64,000 bases of DNA from positions 124,001 through 188,000 of the forward strand of contig NZ_JACYXZ010000003.1 in the NCBI RefSeq assembly GCF_014842875.1, given 5' to 3'. Positions 50,734 to 60,618 of the stretch are shown one piece after another (positions within the stretch are counted from its first letter, which is position 1; each line of letters begins with the position of its first letter). The notes under the pieces were generated by a model. It was not told where the DNA came from. It saw only the letters and a program-made list of their open reading frames with translations, and searched no databases. The position numbers and the translations under genes were made by a program. Source of the DNA: Nocardioides donggukensis (GTDB lineage Bacteria > Actinomycetota > Actinomycetes > Propionibacteriales > Nocardioidaceae).

Positions 50734-52004
50734 GCGCACTCCGGGCCGCCGTCGTCGGTGGCGGCATCATCGGCACGGCGGTCGCCCGCCGGCTCGCCCG
50801 GGAGGTGCCGGGCGTCTCGGTGACGCTGTTCGAGAAGGAGGACCGGCTGGCGGCGCACCAGACCGGCCACAACAGCGGGGTCGTGCACGCCGGGCTCTAC
50901 TACCCGCCCGGCAGCCTGAAGGCCCGGCTGTGCCGACGCGGGGTGGGGCTGCTCACCGAGTTCGCCGAGCGGCACGGCATCCGGCACGAGGAGTGCGGCA
51001 AGATCGTGGTCGCCCTCGACGACTCCGAGCTGGCGCGGCTCGACGCCATCCACGACCGGGCCCGGGCCAACGGGGTGCCCGGGCTGCGGATGCTGGACCG
51101 CGACCGGATCGCCGAGGTGGAGCCGCACGCGGTCGGCCTGCGGGCGCTGCACTCCCCCCACACCGGCATCATCGACTTCCCCGGCGTGACCGACGCGCTC
51201 GCCGACGAGCTGCGTGAGGCCGGTGGCGAGATCCGGCTCGGCCGGTCGGTCACGGCCCTGCGCCAGCGGGGTGCGGAGGTGGTGCTCGAGTCCGCCGGGC
51301 CCGAGTCCTCCGGGCTGGAGGCCTTCGACCTGGTGATCGCCTGCGCCGGCCTGCACTCGGACCGGCTGGCACGCCGCTCCGGGGAGAGCGCCGAGCCGCG
51401 GATCGTGCCGTTCACGGGCGACTACTACCTGCTCCCGCCCGAGCAGCGGGACCTGGTGAACGGGCTGGTCTACCCGGTCCCCGACCCCCGCTACCCGTTC
51501 CTCGGCGTGCACCTGACCCGGCACGTGGACGGCTCCGTGCTGCTCGGGCCGAACGCCTTCCTGGCGCCGCGCCGCGAGGCCTACCGGGACCGGCCGGCCG
51601 CTCGTCGGTACGACGTCCGGGACCTGGCCGAGGCGGTCGGCTTCCCGGGCTTCTGGCGGTTCGCCGCCCGCAACGTCCCGGCCGCGGTCCGCGAGGCCCG
51701 GACGGCGGCCAGCAGCCGCTCGTTCATCGACGAGGCCCGGCGCTACGTGCCCGCGATCGACCCCGAGGGGGTGGTCCGCGGCCCGCGCGGCGTCCGGGCC
51801 CAGGCGATGGACGGCACCGGTCGCCTGGTCGACGACTTCGTCATCACCGGCACCGACCGGGTGCTGCACGTGCGCAACGCCCCGTCCCCCGGCGCCACCT
51901 CGTCGCTCGCGATCGCCGAGTACGTCGTCTCCGAGGCGTTGTCGCGACGCGGGGCCGGACCGGGTCCGGACCAGGTCAGAGCAGCGTCACCAGCGTCCGG
52001 ATGA
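50730..52004 (+). CDS. lhgO: L-2-hydroxyglutarate oxidase
   Basis: 424 residues, FAD-dependent DAO-family enzyme. The N-terminal dinucleotide motif AAVVGGGIIGTAVARRLA is followed by the LhgO-specific HQTGHNSGVVHAGLYYPPGS; PFLGVHLTRHVDGSVLLGPNA is also typical. It oxidises L-2-hydroxyglutarate to 2-oxoglutarate. The GTG at 50730 overlaps the gcdH stop by 4 nt. The last 29 nt overlap the convergent transporter gene. Confidence 0.9.
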   Translation: MSALRAAVVGGGIIGTAVARRLAREVPGVSVTLFEKEDRLAAHQTGHNSGVVHAGLYYPPGSLKARLCRRGVGLLTEFAERHGIRHEECGKIVVALDDSELARLDAIHDRARANGVPGLRMLDRDRIAEVEPHAVGLRALHSPHTGIIDFPGVTDALADELREAGGEIRLGRSVTALRQRGAEVVLESAGPESSGLEAFDLVIACAGLHSDRLARRSGESAEPRIVPFTGDYYLLPPEQRDLVNGLVYPVPDPRYPFLGVHLTRHVDGSVLLGPNAFLAPRREAYRDRPAARRYDVRDLAEAVGFPGFWRFAARNVPAAVREARTAASSRSFIDEARRYVPAIDPEGVVRGPRGVRAQAMDGTGRLVDDFVITGTDRVLHVRNAPSPGATSSLAIAEYVVSEALSRRGAGPGPDQVRAASPASG

Positions 52005-53568
52005 CCAGTCCGGTGCCGATCGCGAGCACACCGGCGGCGGCGCCGTACGAGAGCCACTGACGCACCGACGCCGGGAACCGGCCGGTGCCCTGCAGGGTGC
52101 GCTCGAGGCGGTCGACGATGCCGCGGGCCAGCAGCCCGGCGGCGGCCAGCGTGAACGCCATCCCGACCCCAAACGCCAGCACGAGCAGTCCGCCGAACCA
52201 TGCCTTGCCCAGCGCGACCGCGGCCAGCATGAGCAGCAGCGCGGACGGGCTGGGGACCAGCCCACCGGCCAGTCCCATCGTCCACGGCTGCCAGCGTCCG
52301 CCGGTCGCCGGCCCAGTGACTGGCCCAGTCGCCCGCCCGGTCGCCGGCCCAGTCCCCGGCACGGTCCCTGCCTGGGTCTCCGGCCCCGACCCGCCGGAGG
52401 GCGCGGCCGTGGTGGTGAGGACGTCGCCGGACGACGCCTCGGCCGCGGCAGCACCGTGCCCGTGCCCATGCCCATGCCCGTGCCCGTGCCCATGCCCGTG
52501 CCCGTGCCCGTGCCCATGCCCATGCCCGTGCCCGTGGCCGTGCTCGTGCCCCTCGCTCCCCCGACGCCGAATCGCCTTGCGCAGCAGCGAGGCGCCGATC
52601 ACGGCGATCAGGATCCCGGTGGCGAGGGTGAGGTACGGATACGCCTGGGCCGGGACGAACGCCGTGCCGAGGCTGACCAGCGCGGCGAACAGCAGCACCG
52701 AGCCGGTGTGCGCGAGGGTCACGCTGCAGCCGACCGCCACCGCGGAGCGCCAGGCCGAGCCCGTGCCCTGGACGAGGTAGAAGGCCATGACGGTCTTGCC
52801 GTGCCCGGGAGCGACGGCGTGGCTGGCGCCGAGCACCACCGCGAGCAGGATCGCCAGGCCCCCGGCTAGCACGCCGTCGCGGGCCACCAGGGCGTCCATG
52901 CGCTCGGCCAGCCAGCCGCGATCGGCCTGGGGCACGTCCCCCAACGGGTCGGCGTCGACGGGGGCGGCCGACCCTCCGGGGGAGACCGTCAGCGAGGCCG
53001 TGGTGACGGACAGCGGCGAGGAGAGCAGGTCCTCCGGGTAGGCCTGGAGCCGGTCGGTGACGCTGTCGGCCGGCACGTCGGTGTCGTCCAGGGTGACCCG
53101 GTCCCCGACCGCGGTCATCTCCCGCCAGCCGACCTGCCCGGGCGCCGAGGCGTCCTCGAGCCGCACCTGGGTGCCGTCGTCGAGGACCTCGGCGGAGCCG
53201 GTCATCCGGCAGACGATCCGGGTCACCGGGAGACCTGCCTCTCCCGGCTCGGTGCCGGCGCGGGCCTCGGTGACCGTGAGCCCGACCGCCGTCGTGCCGA
53301 CGGTCAGCGTCATCGCGTCCCCGGCCTCGGCGCACCGGTCGGCGGCGAGGGCCGGGAGGTCGTCGATCCGCTTCCCGAGCTGGGCGGTGGGCACCTCGGC
53401 GAGGTCGATCACGTGGTCGACGACGACCTCGTCCTGACCGACCACGATCCCGCTGTAGCGGTTGACCGTGAAGTTGCCGAGCGGGTGCGCGGAGGCGGGC
53501 GCGGCGACCGAGCCGACGGCCAGCAGCGCGCCGAGCAGCAGCAGGACCCGGGCCAGGTGCCGCCTCAC
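51976..53568 (-). CDS. NicO/RcnA-like nickel-cobalt transporter with His-Gly repeat
   Basis: 530 residues. A signal-like helix (LARVLLLLGALLAVGSVAAPASA) and a beta-rich outside domain of about 200 residues (HPLGNFTVNRYSGIVV...) precede six or more membrane helices. The metal motif is seen in GASHAVAPGHGKTVMAFYLV, typical of NicO/HoxN/RcnA proteins. A long His-Gly repeat (about 17 His) lies in the loop after the third helix and probably collects metal. A Thr/Gly/Pro-rich repeat follows. The GTG at 53568 overlaps the TPR gene stop by 4 nt. Direction of transport and metal are not fixed by sequence. Confidence 0.85.
   Translation of the reverse strand: MRRHLARVLLLLGALLAVGSVAAPASAHPLGNFTVNRYSGIVVGQDEVVVDHVIDLAEVPTAQLGKRIDDLPALAADRCAEAGDAMTLTVGTTAVGLTVTEARAGTEPGEAGLPVTRIVCRMTGSAEVLDDGTQVRLEDASAPGQVGWREMTAVGDRVTLDDTDVPADSVTDRLQAYPEDLLSSPLSVTTASLTVSPGGSAAPVDADPLGDVPQADRGWLAERMDALVARDGVLAGGLAILLAVVLGASHAVAPGHGKTVMAFYLVQGTGSAWRSAVAVGCSVTLAHTGSVLLFAALVSLGTAFVPAQAYPYLTLATGILIAVIGASLLRKAIRRRGSEGHEHGHGHGHGHGHGHGHGHGHGHGHGHGHGHGAAAAEASSGDVLTTTAAPSGGSGPETQAGTVPGTGPATGRATGPVTGPATGGRWQPWTMGLAGGLVPSPSALLLMLAAVALGKAWFGGLLVLAFGVGMAFTLAAAGLLARGIVDRLERTLQGTGRFPASVRQWLSYGAAAGVLAIGTGLVIRTLVTLL
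52455..52550. repeat. 6-bp repeat coding the His-Gly tract
   Basis: About sixteen units alternating CCGTGC and CCATGC in plus orientation. Read on the minus strand they give His-Gly dipeptides in the transporter loop; both His codons are used, which reduces exact repetition. Confidence 0.85.
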
Positions 53569-54875
53569 GCCCGGGCCTCCAGCCGGTCCAGGGCGGCCCG
53601 GGCGTCCCGGGTCAGCAGCAGGGCGGTGCCGCGGTCCAGGTCGAGACCGCGACGCAGGTGGTCGCGGGCCTGGCCGTCGAGACCCAACTCGGCCTCGATC
53701 AGACCGCGGTGCAGCCACAGCCGGCTCTCGGCGGTGCCGAGTCGGGTGGCGGTGCGGGCCAGGCCCAGGGCCTCCCGCGAGTCGCCGTCCCGGTGCAGCG
53801 ACCAGGCAAGCACGTCGGCGACCAGCACGCTCTTGCGCCGGTCCCACTCGGCCCGGGCCGAGACCACCGCGGCACCGGTGTCGCCGTGGTCGGCCTCGAA
53901 CAGCGCGCTCTCGAGGTCGGTGTTGACGCCGCCGCTGGCAAAGGCGGCGTTGGTGGTGGCGACCACGGCGTACTGCTCCTCGGCCTGCTCGGTGCGGTCG
54001 CGCAGCTCGTGCAGCTCGCCGAGCTCGACCTGGTACTCCGGCAGCGGCAGCGTCTCGACCACCTGCTCCCACTCGGCGCTCGCCCGCGACCAGCGCCGGT
54101 CGGCCACGAGCGCCCGGGCGAGGGCGACCCGCGCGGCGACGTTGGTCGGGGCCTGCTCCAGCGCCTGCAGGGCGATCCGGCGGGCGTCGGCCGGCCGGCC
54201 GCGGCGGCGCTCGACCTCGGAGAGCAGCGTGAGCAGGAAGGAGCGGTCGGCGGCCTGGGGCGTCCGCACGGACCGGCGCAGGATCCGGGCGGCCTCGTCG
54301 AGGCGTCCGCGCAGCTCCATCGCGTAGGCGTAGCGGGCGGCGACCGGGACGCCCGGCTGGCGCCGGTCCGCAGTGCGCAGGGCCCGCAGCTGGGCGTCGT
54401 ACCGGCCCAGCTCGGCCAGCGCGTCGACCCGGACGGCCAGGGCGGCGGCGTCGTAGGGGTTGATCGCCAGCGCCCGGTCGGCGGCGGCGAGGGAGTCGGA
54501 GAAGTCGTGGCGGGCGGCCGAGAGGGCGGCCCGCGCGGCGTGGGCCGGGGCGTTGCCCCCGGACTGCAGGGACAGCGAGGTGGCGATCGCCTCGTCGGCC
54601 TGCTCGTAGAGCCCGGGGTTGCCGCTCACCCGGGCCAGCTCGACGTAGCCGAGCCCGAGTCGGGCCCAGGCGAGCTCATCGTCGGGCAGTCGCCGCAGGC
54701 GGTCCTGGAGCGAGGAGACGTACGTCGTCAGCGTGTCGCGGCCGGCGGTCCCGAGGTCGGCGGGCTGCGCGGTCGCCGGAGCCGGAGCGGTGTCGTCGGC
54801 GCCGCGGACCAGGCCGATCGCGCCGGAGACGGACAGCACGAGGGCGATGGCGCCGACCCAGATCAGGCGGTACAT
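53565..54875 (-). CDS. TPR-repeat protein with N-terminal membrane anchor
   Basis: 436 residues. One membrane helix (about 5-23, IWVGAIALVLSVSGAIGLV), then at least eight helix-turn-helix TPR units, for example ELAWARLGLGYVELARVSGNPGLYEQADEAI, ALAVRVDALAELGRYDAQLRAL and ARVALARALVADRRWSRASAEWEQVVETL. It presents a protein-binding solenoid, probably outside the membrane. The ATG at 54875 has AAGGGAA upstream. It overlaps the transporter start by 4 nt and follows the DUF4331 gene across a strong hairpin. Confidence 0.85.
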   Translation of the reverse strand: MYRLIWVGAIALVLSVSGAIGLVRGADDTAPAPATAQPADLGTAGRDTLTTYVSSLQDRLRRLPDDELAWARLGLGYVELARVSGNPGLYEQADEAIATSLSLQSGGNAPAHAARAALSAARHDFSDSLAAADRALAINPYDAAALAVRVDALAELGRYDAQLRALRTADRRQPGVPVAARYAYAMELRGRLDEAARILRRSVRTPQAADRSFLLTLLSEVERRRGRPADARRIALQALEQAPTNVAARVALARALVADRRWSRASAEWEQVVETLPLPEYQVELGELHELRDRTEQAEEQYAVVATTNAAFASGGVNTDLESALFEADHGDTGAAVVSARAEWDRRKSVLVADVLAWSLHRDGDSREALGLARTATRLGTAESRLWLHRGLIEAELGLDGQARDHLRRGLDLDRGTALLLTRDARAALDRLEARA

Positions 54876-54891
54876 GGGTTCCCTTCCCCGC

Positions 54892-54932
54892 GGTGCCGAC
54901 CGCACGGACCGATGGCCCGTGCGGCCGGCACC
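54892..54932 (-). terminator. Strong hairpin between DUF4331 and TPR genes
   Basis: GGTGCCG-A-CCGCACGG pairs with CCGTGCGG-C-CGGCACC: 15 pairs and one mismatch around a 9-nt loop. It lies in the 75-nt gap of three otherwise collinear genes. It could terminate or attenuate, or protect the upstream mRNA end. Confidence 0.7.
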
Positions 54933-54950
54933 GACTGTGGAGTCGTGCCG

Positions 54951-56474
54951 TTACGAGGTGGCTCGGCGACGGCGGACCATGCCCGCCGCACCGGCACCCA
55001 TGGCGAGCAGGCCGATGGCCAGGGCGGAGGCCGGGGCCACCTGCTCGGTCATCGACTGCTCACTCGAGCCGGACTGCTTCGCCACCGGACCGCCCCCGGG
55101 GTGCGGGTTCGGGTCGCTCCCGCTCGCCGGGAGGGCGAGGTAGGGGAAGGTGCCGGAGAAGTCGACGTCGTTCTGGTCGACGCCGTCACTGAGGTCGTTC
55201 TCGTTGCCCACGAGCTCACCCTCGACCACCTGCAGTGCGATGTCGATGACGTCGTCGTCCAGGCGGCGACCGTTCGGGAAGCCCTGGTTGTCGCCCCCGA
55301 TGACCCCGAGCCGGCTCTTCTCAGCGTCGGACGTGATCGGCGTCGTCATGTTCAGCCGCAGCTGCTCGCTGGGCGTCACGTTCCGCGGCTGGTTGAGACC
55401 CTCGACACCGGTCAGGAACACCTGGACCAGGTCGTTGCGGGGCTCCTCCGGAGCCTCGATCCCGTACACGGCCTCGATGAGCTTCGGCAGCTCGGGCTTC
55501 GTCACGTAGTCGAGGAACTGACCGTCACCGGCCGGGCTGGACGCGTTGAACTTGTCCTTGTCCTTGACCGGGATGACGACCTCGTTGACCAGCGGCATCC
55601 CCAGGCGCGAGACCTGGCGGTAGCTGCCGTCGACGCCACGGCGGTCCGTGGTGGACCAGATGCCCACGATCGGGTTCCGCTGCACCTTCTTCTTCTTGGC
55701 CAGCTGACGACGCGGCACCTGGAGGGCGACCGAGTTGACGTTGAAGCCGGCCAGGGTGTCGTCCCCGGACTCGGAGAAGTCACCGCCGTAGAGCAGGTCG
55801 AAGACCCTCAGGTCGAGGAAGAACGGGTCCTCGGCCTGTCCGGCGAACGAGCGCAGGGTCTTGCCCCGCACCTGCACCTCGGTGGTGGCCTCGTCGCGCA
55901 GCGCCTCGTAGTTCGGCATCGTGGCCTCGCCGACGTTCGACGGCGCCACCCGCCGCGACTTCACCAGGACCTTCTTCTTGATCCGGTTGCCCTTGTCCTT
56001 GAGCCGCACCAGCCGGTAGGTCTGGTAGTAGTTCAGGTTCTCGTCCCGCAGCGAGTCGACCTCGCCGTTGGCGTAGAGGAAGGTGTCGCCGGAGCGGTAG
56101 TGGTCCTTGAAGGTCCACCGGTAGGTGATCTCGGGCTTGGCGTCCCCGTCGTTGTCGATCTTGACGTTGTAGCGGGCGTCGGTGGCGAACGAGTAGAAGT
56201 TCGGTCCGCCGGCCGGCTCGGAGAACGGCAGCCAGTTGGCCACCAGGGTGACGGCGTTCTTCCGGTCCGGGCTGCGGAACGCGTAGACGTCGGTCGTGTC
56301 GTACTGCGGTGCGCCGGCGATCAGTGGCGCCTCACGGTGGCTCGACGCCGAGGCGCCGACCGGGCCCAGGCCGGCCAGGCCGACCGAGGCGAGCATTCCT
56401 CCGGCCGCCGTGATGGCGACCACTCCGCGACGGGACGGTGCCCAGCGCGGTGAGGGTGGGGTGATGCTGTTCAT
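54951..56474 (-). CDS. Secreted DUF4331 protein with C-terminal membrane anchor
   Basis: 507 residues. A Tat-like or Sec signal (SRRGVVAITAAGGMLASVGL) is followed by SSHREAPLIAGAPQYDTTDVYAFRSPD, the hallmark of DUF4331, and by the conserved PNFYSFATDARYNVKIDNDGD. The C-terminus has a hydrophobic helix and RRRR stop-transfer (ALAIGLLAMGAGAAGMVRRRR), so the domain is held outside the membrane. The function of DUF4331 is unknown. The ATG at 56474 has GGAAGGA upstream. It is first in a cluster with TPR and NicO genes. Confidence 0.9.
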   Translation of the reverse strand: MNSITPPSPRWAPSRRGVVAITAAGGMLASVGLAGLGPVGASASSHREAPLIAGAPQYDTTDVYAFRSPDRKNAVTLVANWLPFSEPAGGPNFYSFATDARYNVKIDNDGDAKPEITYRWTFKDHYRSGDTFLYANGEVDSLRDENLNYYQTYRLVRLKDKGNRIKKKVLVKSRRVAPSNVGEATMPNYEALRDEATTEVQVRGKTLRSFAGQAEDPFFLDLRVFDLLYGGDFSESGDDTLAGFNVNSVALQVPRRQLAKKKKVQRNPIVGIWSTTDRRGVDGSYRQVSRLGMPLVNEVVIPVKDKDKFNASSPAGDGQFLDYVTKPELPKLIEAVYGIEAPEEPRNDLVQVFLTGVEGLNQPRNVTPSEQLRLNMTTPITSDAEKSRLGVIGGDNQGFPNGRRLDDDVIDIALQVVEGELVGNENDLSDGVDQNDVDFSGTFPYLALPASGSDPNPHPGGGPVAKQSGSSEQSMTEQVAPASALAIGLLAMGAGAAGMVRRRRATS

Positions 56475-56495
56475 GAGGATCCTTCCATCTGTGAA

Positions 56496-56517
56496 CCGCC
56501 TGCTCCGGAGCAGGCGG
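56496..56517. promoter_or_regulatory. Perfect 22-bp palindrome before the DUF4331 gene
   Basis: CCGCCTGCTCC and GGAGCAGGCGG are exact complements with no spacer, 22-43 nt upstream of the start codon. It could be a repressor operator or a hairpin in the leader that influences translation. The 312-bp gap 56475-56786 holds this element, the DosR-like box below and no gene. Confidence 0.6.
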
Positions 56518-56680
56518 ATGAGGACCAGAACGGCGTCAGGCGGCGTGGACCCGGGCGCGTTCGACTCGACCCTTCGACCTCCCTGTCTGGAGACGGTCGC
56601 CACTATGAGGTTCGTCACCCCGCGCCGACCGGATTGGACCGGTGCTGAGATCGCCCGGAATCCCGAGGCGTGAGACGCGC

Positions 56681-56700
56681 ACGGGGACGAAGGTCCCGAC
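56681..56700. promoter_or_regulatory. DosR/DevR-like box upstream of the DoxX-like gene
   Basis: The 20-bp element has the core GGGAC-GAAG-GTCCC and agrees with 15 of 20 positions of the mycobacterial DosR consensus TTSGGGACTWWAGTCCCSAA. It lies 87 nt upstream of the ATG at 56787. A much degenerate second copy may lie at about 56705-56724. Confidence 0.7.
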
Positions 56701-56786
56701 AGGAGTGGCCCTGCGCCCCTGAGGCGGGCGTCACCCGGGCGGTTGGCTGGAGGGGAACCGACCACCCACCTAGGAGGCGACCTGTC

Positions 56787-57368
56787 ATGTCCGTCCTGAA
56801 CCACCGTGCCGGCCACGAGGCCCCGAGCGCACCCGGCGAGACAGCCGGGCTGGACCGCACCACCCGCCGCGCCCTGGCCGTGCTGCGCCTGGGCTTCGGG
56901 CTGACGTTCCTGTGGGCGTTCCTCGACAAGACCTTCGCCCTGGGCTTCGGCACCGGCTACGACCAGCAGGGGGTGCTCGACCGGTTCGGGCCGGCCGCCT
57001 GGGTGAACGGCGGCAGCCCCACCGAGGGCTACCTCACCTTCTCGCCGGACGGGCCGTTCGCCGAGGCCTACCGCGGCATCGCCGGTGCCGCCTGGGCGGA
57101 CTGGCTGTTCATGGCCGGGCTGCTCGGCGTCGGGATCAGCCTGACCTTCGGCGTCGCGATGCGGGTCGGCTGTGCTGCCGGGGCGCTGATGTACGTGCTC
57201 ATGTGGAGCGTCGTCCTGCCGCCGGCGAACCACCCCTTCCTCGACGAGCACCTGCTCGGCGCGATGACGCTGGTGGTGCTCGCGCTCACCGCGGCCGGCG
57301 ACACGTGGGGCCTGGGCCGGCACTGGGCCCGGACGTCGGTCGTCCGGAGCCACGAGGCGCTGCGATGA
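56787..57368 (+). CDS. DoxX/DoxD-like membrane protein
   Basis: 193 residues. Helices are seen in RRALAVLRLGFGLTFLWAFLDKTF, WADWLFMAGLLGVGISLTFG, RVGCAAGALMYVLMWSVVLPP and HLLGAMTLVVLALTAAG, the four-helix DoxX/DoxD type, whose relatives are thiosulfate:quinone oxidoreductase subunits or parts of redox stress systems. NHPFLDEHLL with conserved His/Asp is between the last helices. The ATG at 56787 has TAGGAGG upstream. It overlaps the universal stress protein start (ATGA) and is preceded by a DosR-like box. Confidence 0.8.
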   Translation: MSVLNHRAGHEAPSAPGETAGLDRTTRRALAVLRLGFGLTFLWAFLDKTFALGFGTGYDQQGVLDRFGPAAWVNGGSPTEGYLTFSPDGPFAEAYRGIAGAAWADWLFMAGLLGVGISLTFGVAMRVGCAAGALMYVLMWSVVLPPANHPFLDEHLLGAMTLVVLALTAAGDTWGLGRHWARTSVVRSHEALR

Positions 57369-58267
57369 GCACCCGGATCAGGACCCGGCACTCGGTCGTC
57401 GACTGGACCGCCCCGGGCCTGGCCGTGGTGGTGGCGGTCGACGGCTCCGAGCAGAACAGGGCCGCCATCGGGTACGCCGTGGCCGAGGCGACGCGGAGCG
57501 GGCGTCCGCTGCGACTGCTCGCGGTCATCGACGACTACGCGTTCCCGGTGCCGCGGCACGGGACCGGCGGGGACGACGAGCTCCAGTGGCAGGTGCTCAA
57601 CGGCATCCACGCCCGACTGCACGAGCAGCACCCGGAGCTCGACCTCGCGCGCGACGTGCGCGTCGGCCCGGCCGCCACGACGCTGCTCGAGCACTCCGAG
57701 GACCAGGCCGAGCTCGTGGTCGGCAAGCGGGGGCTGGGCACGTTCGGCCGGCTGCTGATCGGCTCGACCTCGATCGCCGTCGCCGGGCGGTCCCGGGTCC
57801 CGGTCGTCGTGGTGCCCGACTCCTGGCAGGAGGACCGTGCCGCGGACACCCCGGTGGTCGTCGGCGTGCGCGCGGAGGACCCCGAGCCGGCCGTGCTGCG
57901 CTTCGCCCTGGCGCAGGCCCGAGCCCGCCGGGCGCCGCTCTTGGTGGTGCACGCCATCCACATCGACCCGATCCTGGTCTGGGACCCCTCGCTGTCCGGC
58001 CCGGCCTACCGGATGCGCGCCGAGCGCGGGGCCGGGCAGGTGGAGGCCGCGCTGGCTCCTTTGAGGGAGGAGTTCCCCGACGTGACCGTCGGAGCGGTGG
58101 AGTCCGAGGGGCACCCCGCCGACGTCCTGCTCGACCGGGCCGCGGCCGCGCAGCTGCTGGTGCTCGGCCGCCAGCACGAGGGGCGGGCCGGGTTCACGCT
58201 CGGCTCGGTCGCCCGGGCCGTGCTGCACCACAGCGAGATCCCGGTGGCGGTCGTCCCGTCACCGTGA
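57365..58267 (+). CDS. Universal stress protein, two USP domains
   Basis: 300 residues forming two tandem USP folds (about 17-150 and 155-300). The ATP-binding G-x2-G-x9-G pattern is present in KRGLGTFGRLLIGSTSIAV and LGRQHEGRAGFTLGSVARAVLHHSEIPVAVV. VVVAVDGSEQNRAAI opens the first domain. Such proteins help survival in hypoxia or dormancy. The ATG at 57365 overlaps the DoxX-like stop by 4 nt. Confidence 0.92.
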   Translation: MSTRIRTRHSVVDWTAPGLAVVVAVDGSEQNRAAIGYAVAEATRSGRPLRLLAVIDDYAFPVPRHGTGGDDELQWQVLNGIHARLHEQHPELDLARDVRVGPAATTLLEHSEDQAELVVGKRGLGTFGRLLIGSTSIAVAGRSRVPVVVVPDSWQEDRAADTPVVVGVRAEDPEPAVLRFALAQARARRAPLLVVHAIHIDPILVWDPSLSGPAYRMRAERGAGQVEAALAPLREEFPDVTVGAVESEGHPADVLLDRAAAAQLLVLGRQHEGRAGFTLGSVARAVLHHSEIPVAVVPSP

Positions 58268-58318
58268 GCGGGGACACCAGACCTGGCAGGGCCCGGCAGC
58301 CCGACCCGGGCGGGGCCG

Positions 58319-59989
<1,671 letters not shown>

Positions 59990-60023
59990 TCAGGGGGAAC
60001 GTACCAACACCGACCCCCGTGGC

Positions 60024-60066
60024 TCCGGGTCGAAGGTCCCGTGCCGCGGGGGACGAACGGGACTGC
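60024..60066. promoter_or_regulatory. Tandem DosR-like boxes between the kinase and PNPOx genes
   Basis: The box 60024-60043 has the core GGGTC-GAAG-GTCCC and matches 14 of 20 consensus positions. A second, half-conserved copy (GGGAC-GAAC-GGGAC) starts at 60047, 23 bp later. They lie 80-122 nt from the kinase start and 74-116 nt from the PNPOx start, so they may serve both directions. Confidence 0.65.
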
Positions 60067-60139
60067 CGCGCAGGTCGGCACTGGCGGAGGCTGGTCCCAC
60101 GCCCCGGGACCGGGGACGCCACCGGAAGGGAGCAGCATC

Positions 60140-60559
60140 ATGAGCGGCACGAGCATCTGGGAGGGCGGGCGGATCGTCGAGCTGGATCCCGAGGAGTGCT
60201 GGCAGCTCCTGGCGACCCGCGCGGTCGGGCGCATCGCGTGGTCGGCCGCGGACGGTCAGACCGTGATCCCGGTGAACTTCACGGCCGCCGACGGTGCCGT
60301 GTGGGTGCGCACCACTGCCTACTCGACGATGGCGCGGGAGGGCGACGGCCGGGCGGTGGCGTTCGAGGTCGACGACCTCGACGACTTCACCCGCTCCGGG
60401 TGGAGCGTCCTGGTCCGGGGCACCGCGCGGCTGGTGTACCCCACCGAGGATCGTCCCGAGGCCTGGACCGCCCCCGACACCTGGCCGGCCGGTCCCCGGA
60501 CCCTGGACCTGGTCGTCGAGGCCACCCGGGTGACCGGCCGCCGGCTGCTGCCCAGCTGA
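60140..60559 (+). CDS. PNPOx-like flavin or F420-binding protein
   Basis: 139 residues of the split-barrel pyridoxamine-phosphate-oxidase-like fold: LLATRAVGRIAWSAADGQTVIPVNFTAADG and WSVLVRGTARLVYPTEDRPEAW. Related proteins in mycobacteria belong to the DosR regulon. The cofactor (FMN, F420 or heme) is not fixed by sequence. The ATG at 60140 has GGAAGGGAG upstream. Confidence 0.86.
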   Translation: MSGTSIWEGGRIVELDPEECWQLLATRAVGRIAWSAADGQTVIPVNFTAADGAVWVRTTAYSTMAREGDGRAVAFEVDDLDDFTRSGWSVLVRGTARLVYPTEDRPEAWTAPDTWPAGPRTLDLVVEATRVTGRRLLPS

Positions 60560-60562
60560 CTC

Positions 60563-60618
60563 GCCGGGGTCAGGCCCACCGGGGTCAGGCGCACCGGGTC
60601 AGGCGCAGGTCAGGCCCG
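60563..60618. repeat. Short GGGGTCAGGC tandem repeats between convergent genes
   Basis: Four degenerate units of 14-16 bp (CCGGGGTCAGGCCCA and variants) fill the gap and enter the last codons of the regulator gene. Confidence 0.7.

Noticed and set aside
51976..54072. Single 698-codon frame as one protein
   Set aside because: Its first part is out of frame with the TPR protein and has no motif; the transporter clearly begins at the GTG at 53568 with a signal-like helix.
56580..56640. ECF-type promoter (GAAC...CGTC) before the DUF4331 gene
   Set aside because: The spacing between the two boxes is about 14 nt, shorter than the usual 15-17, and the boxes are too short to trust by eye.
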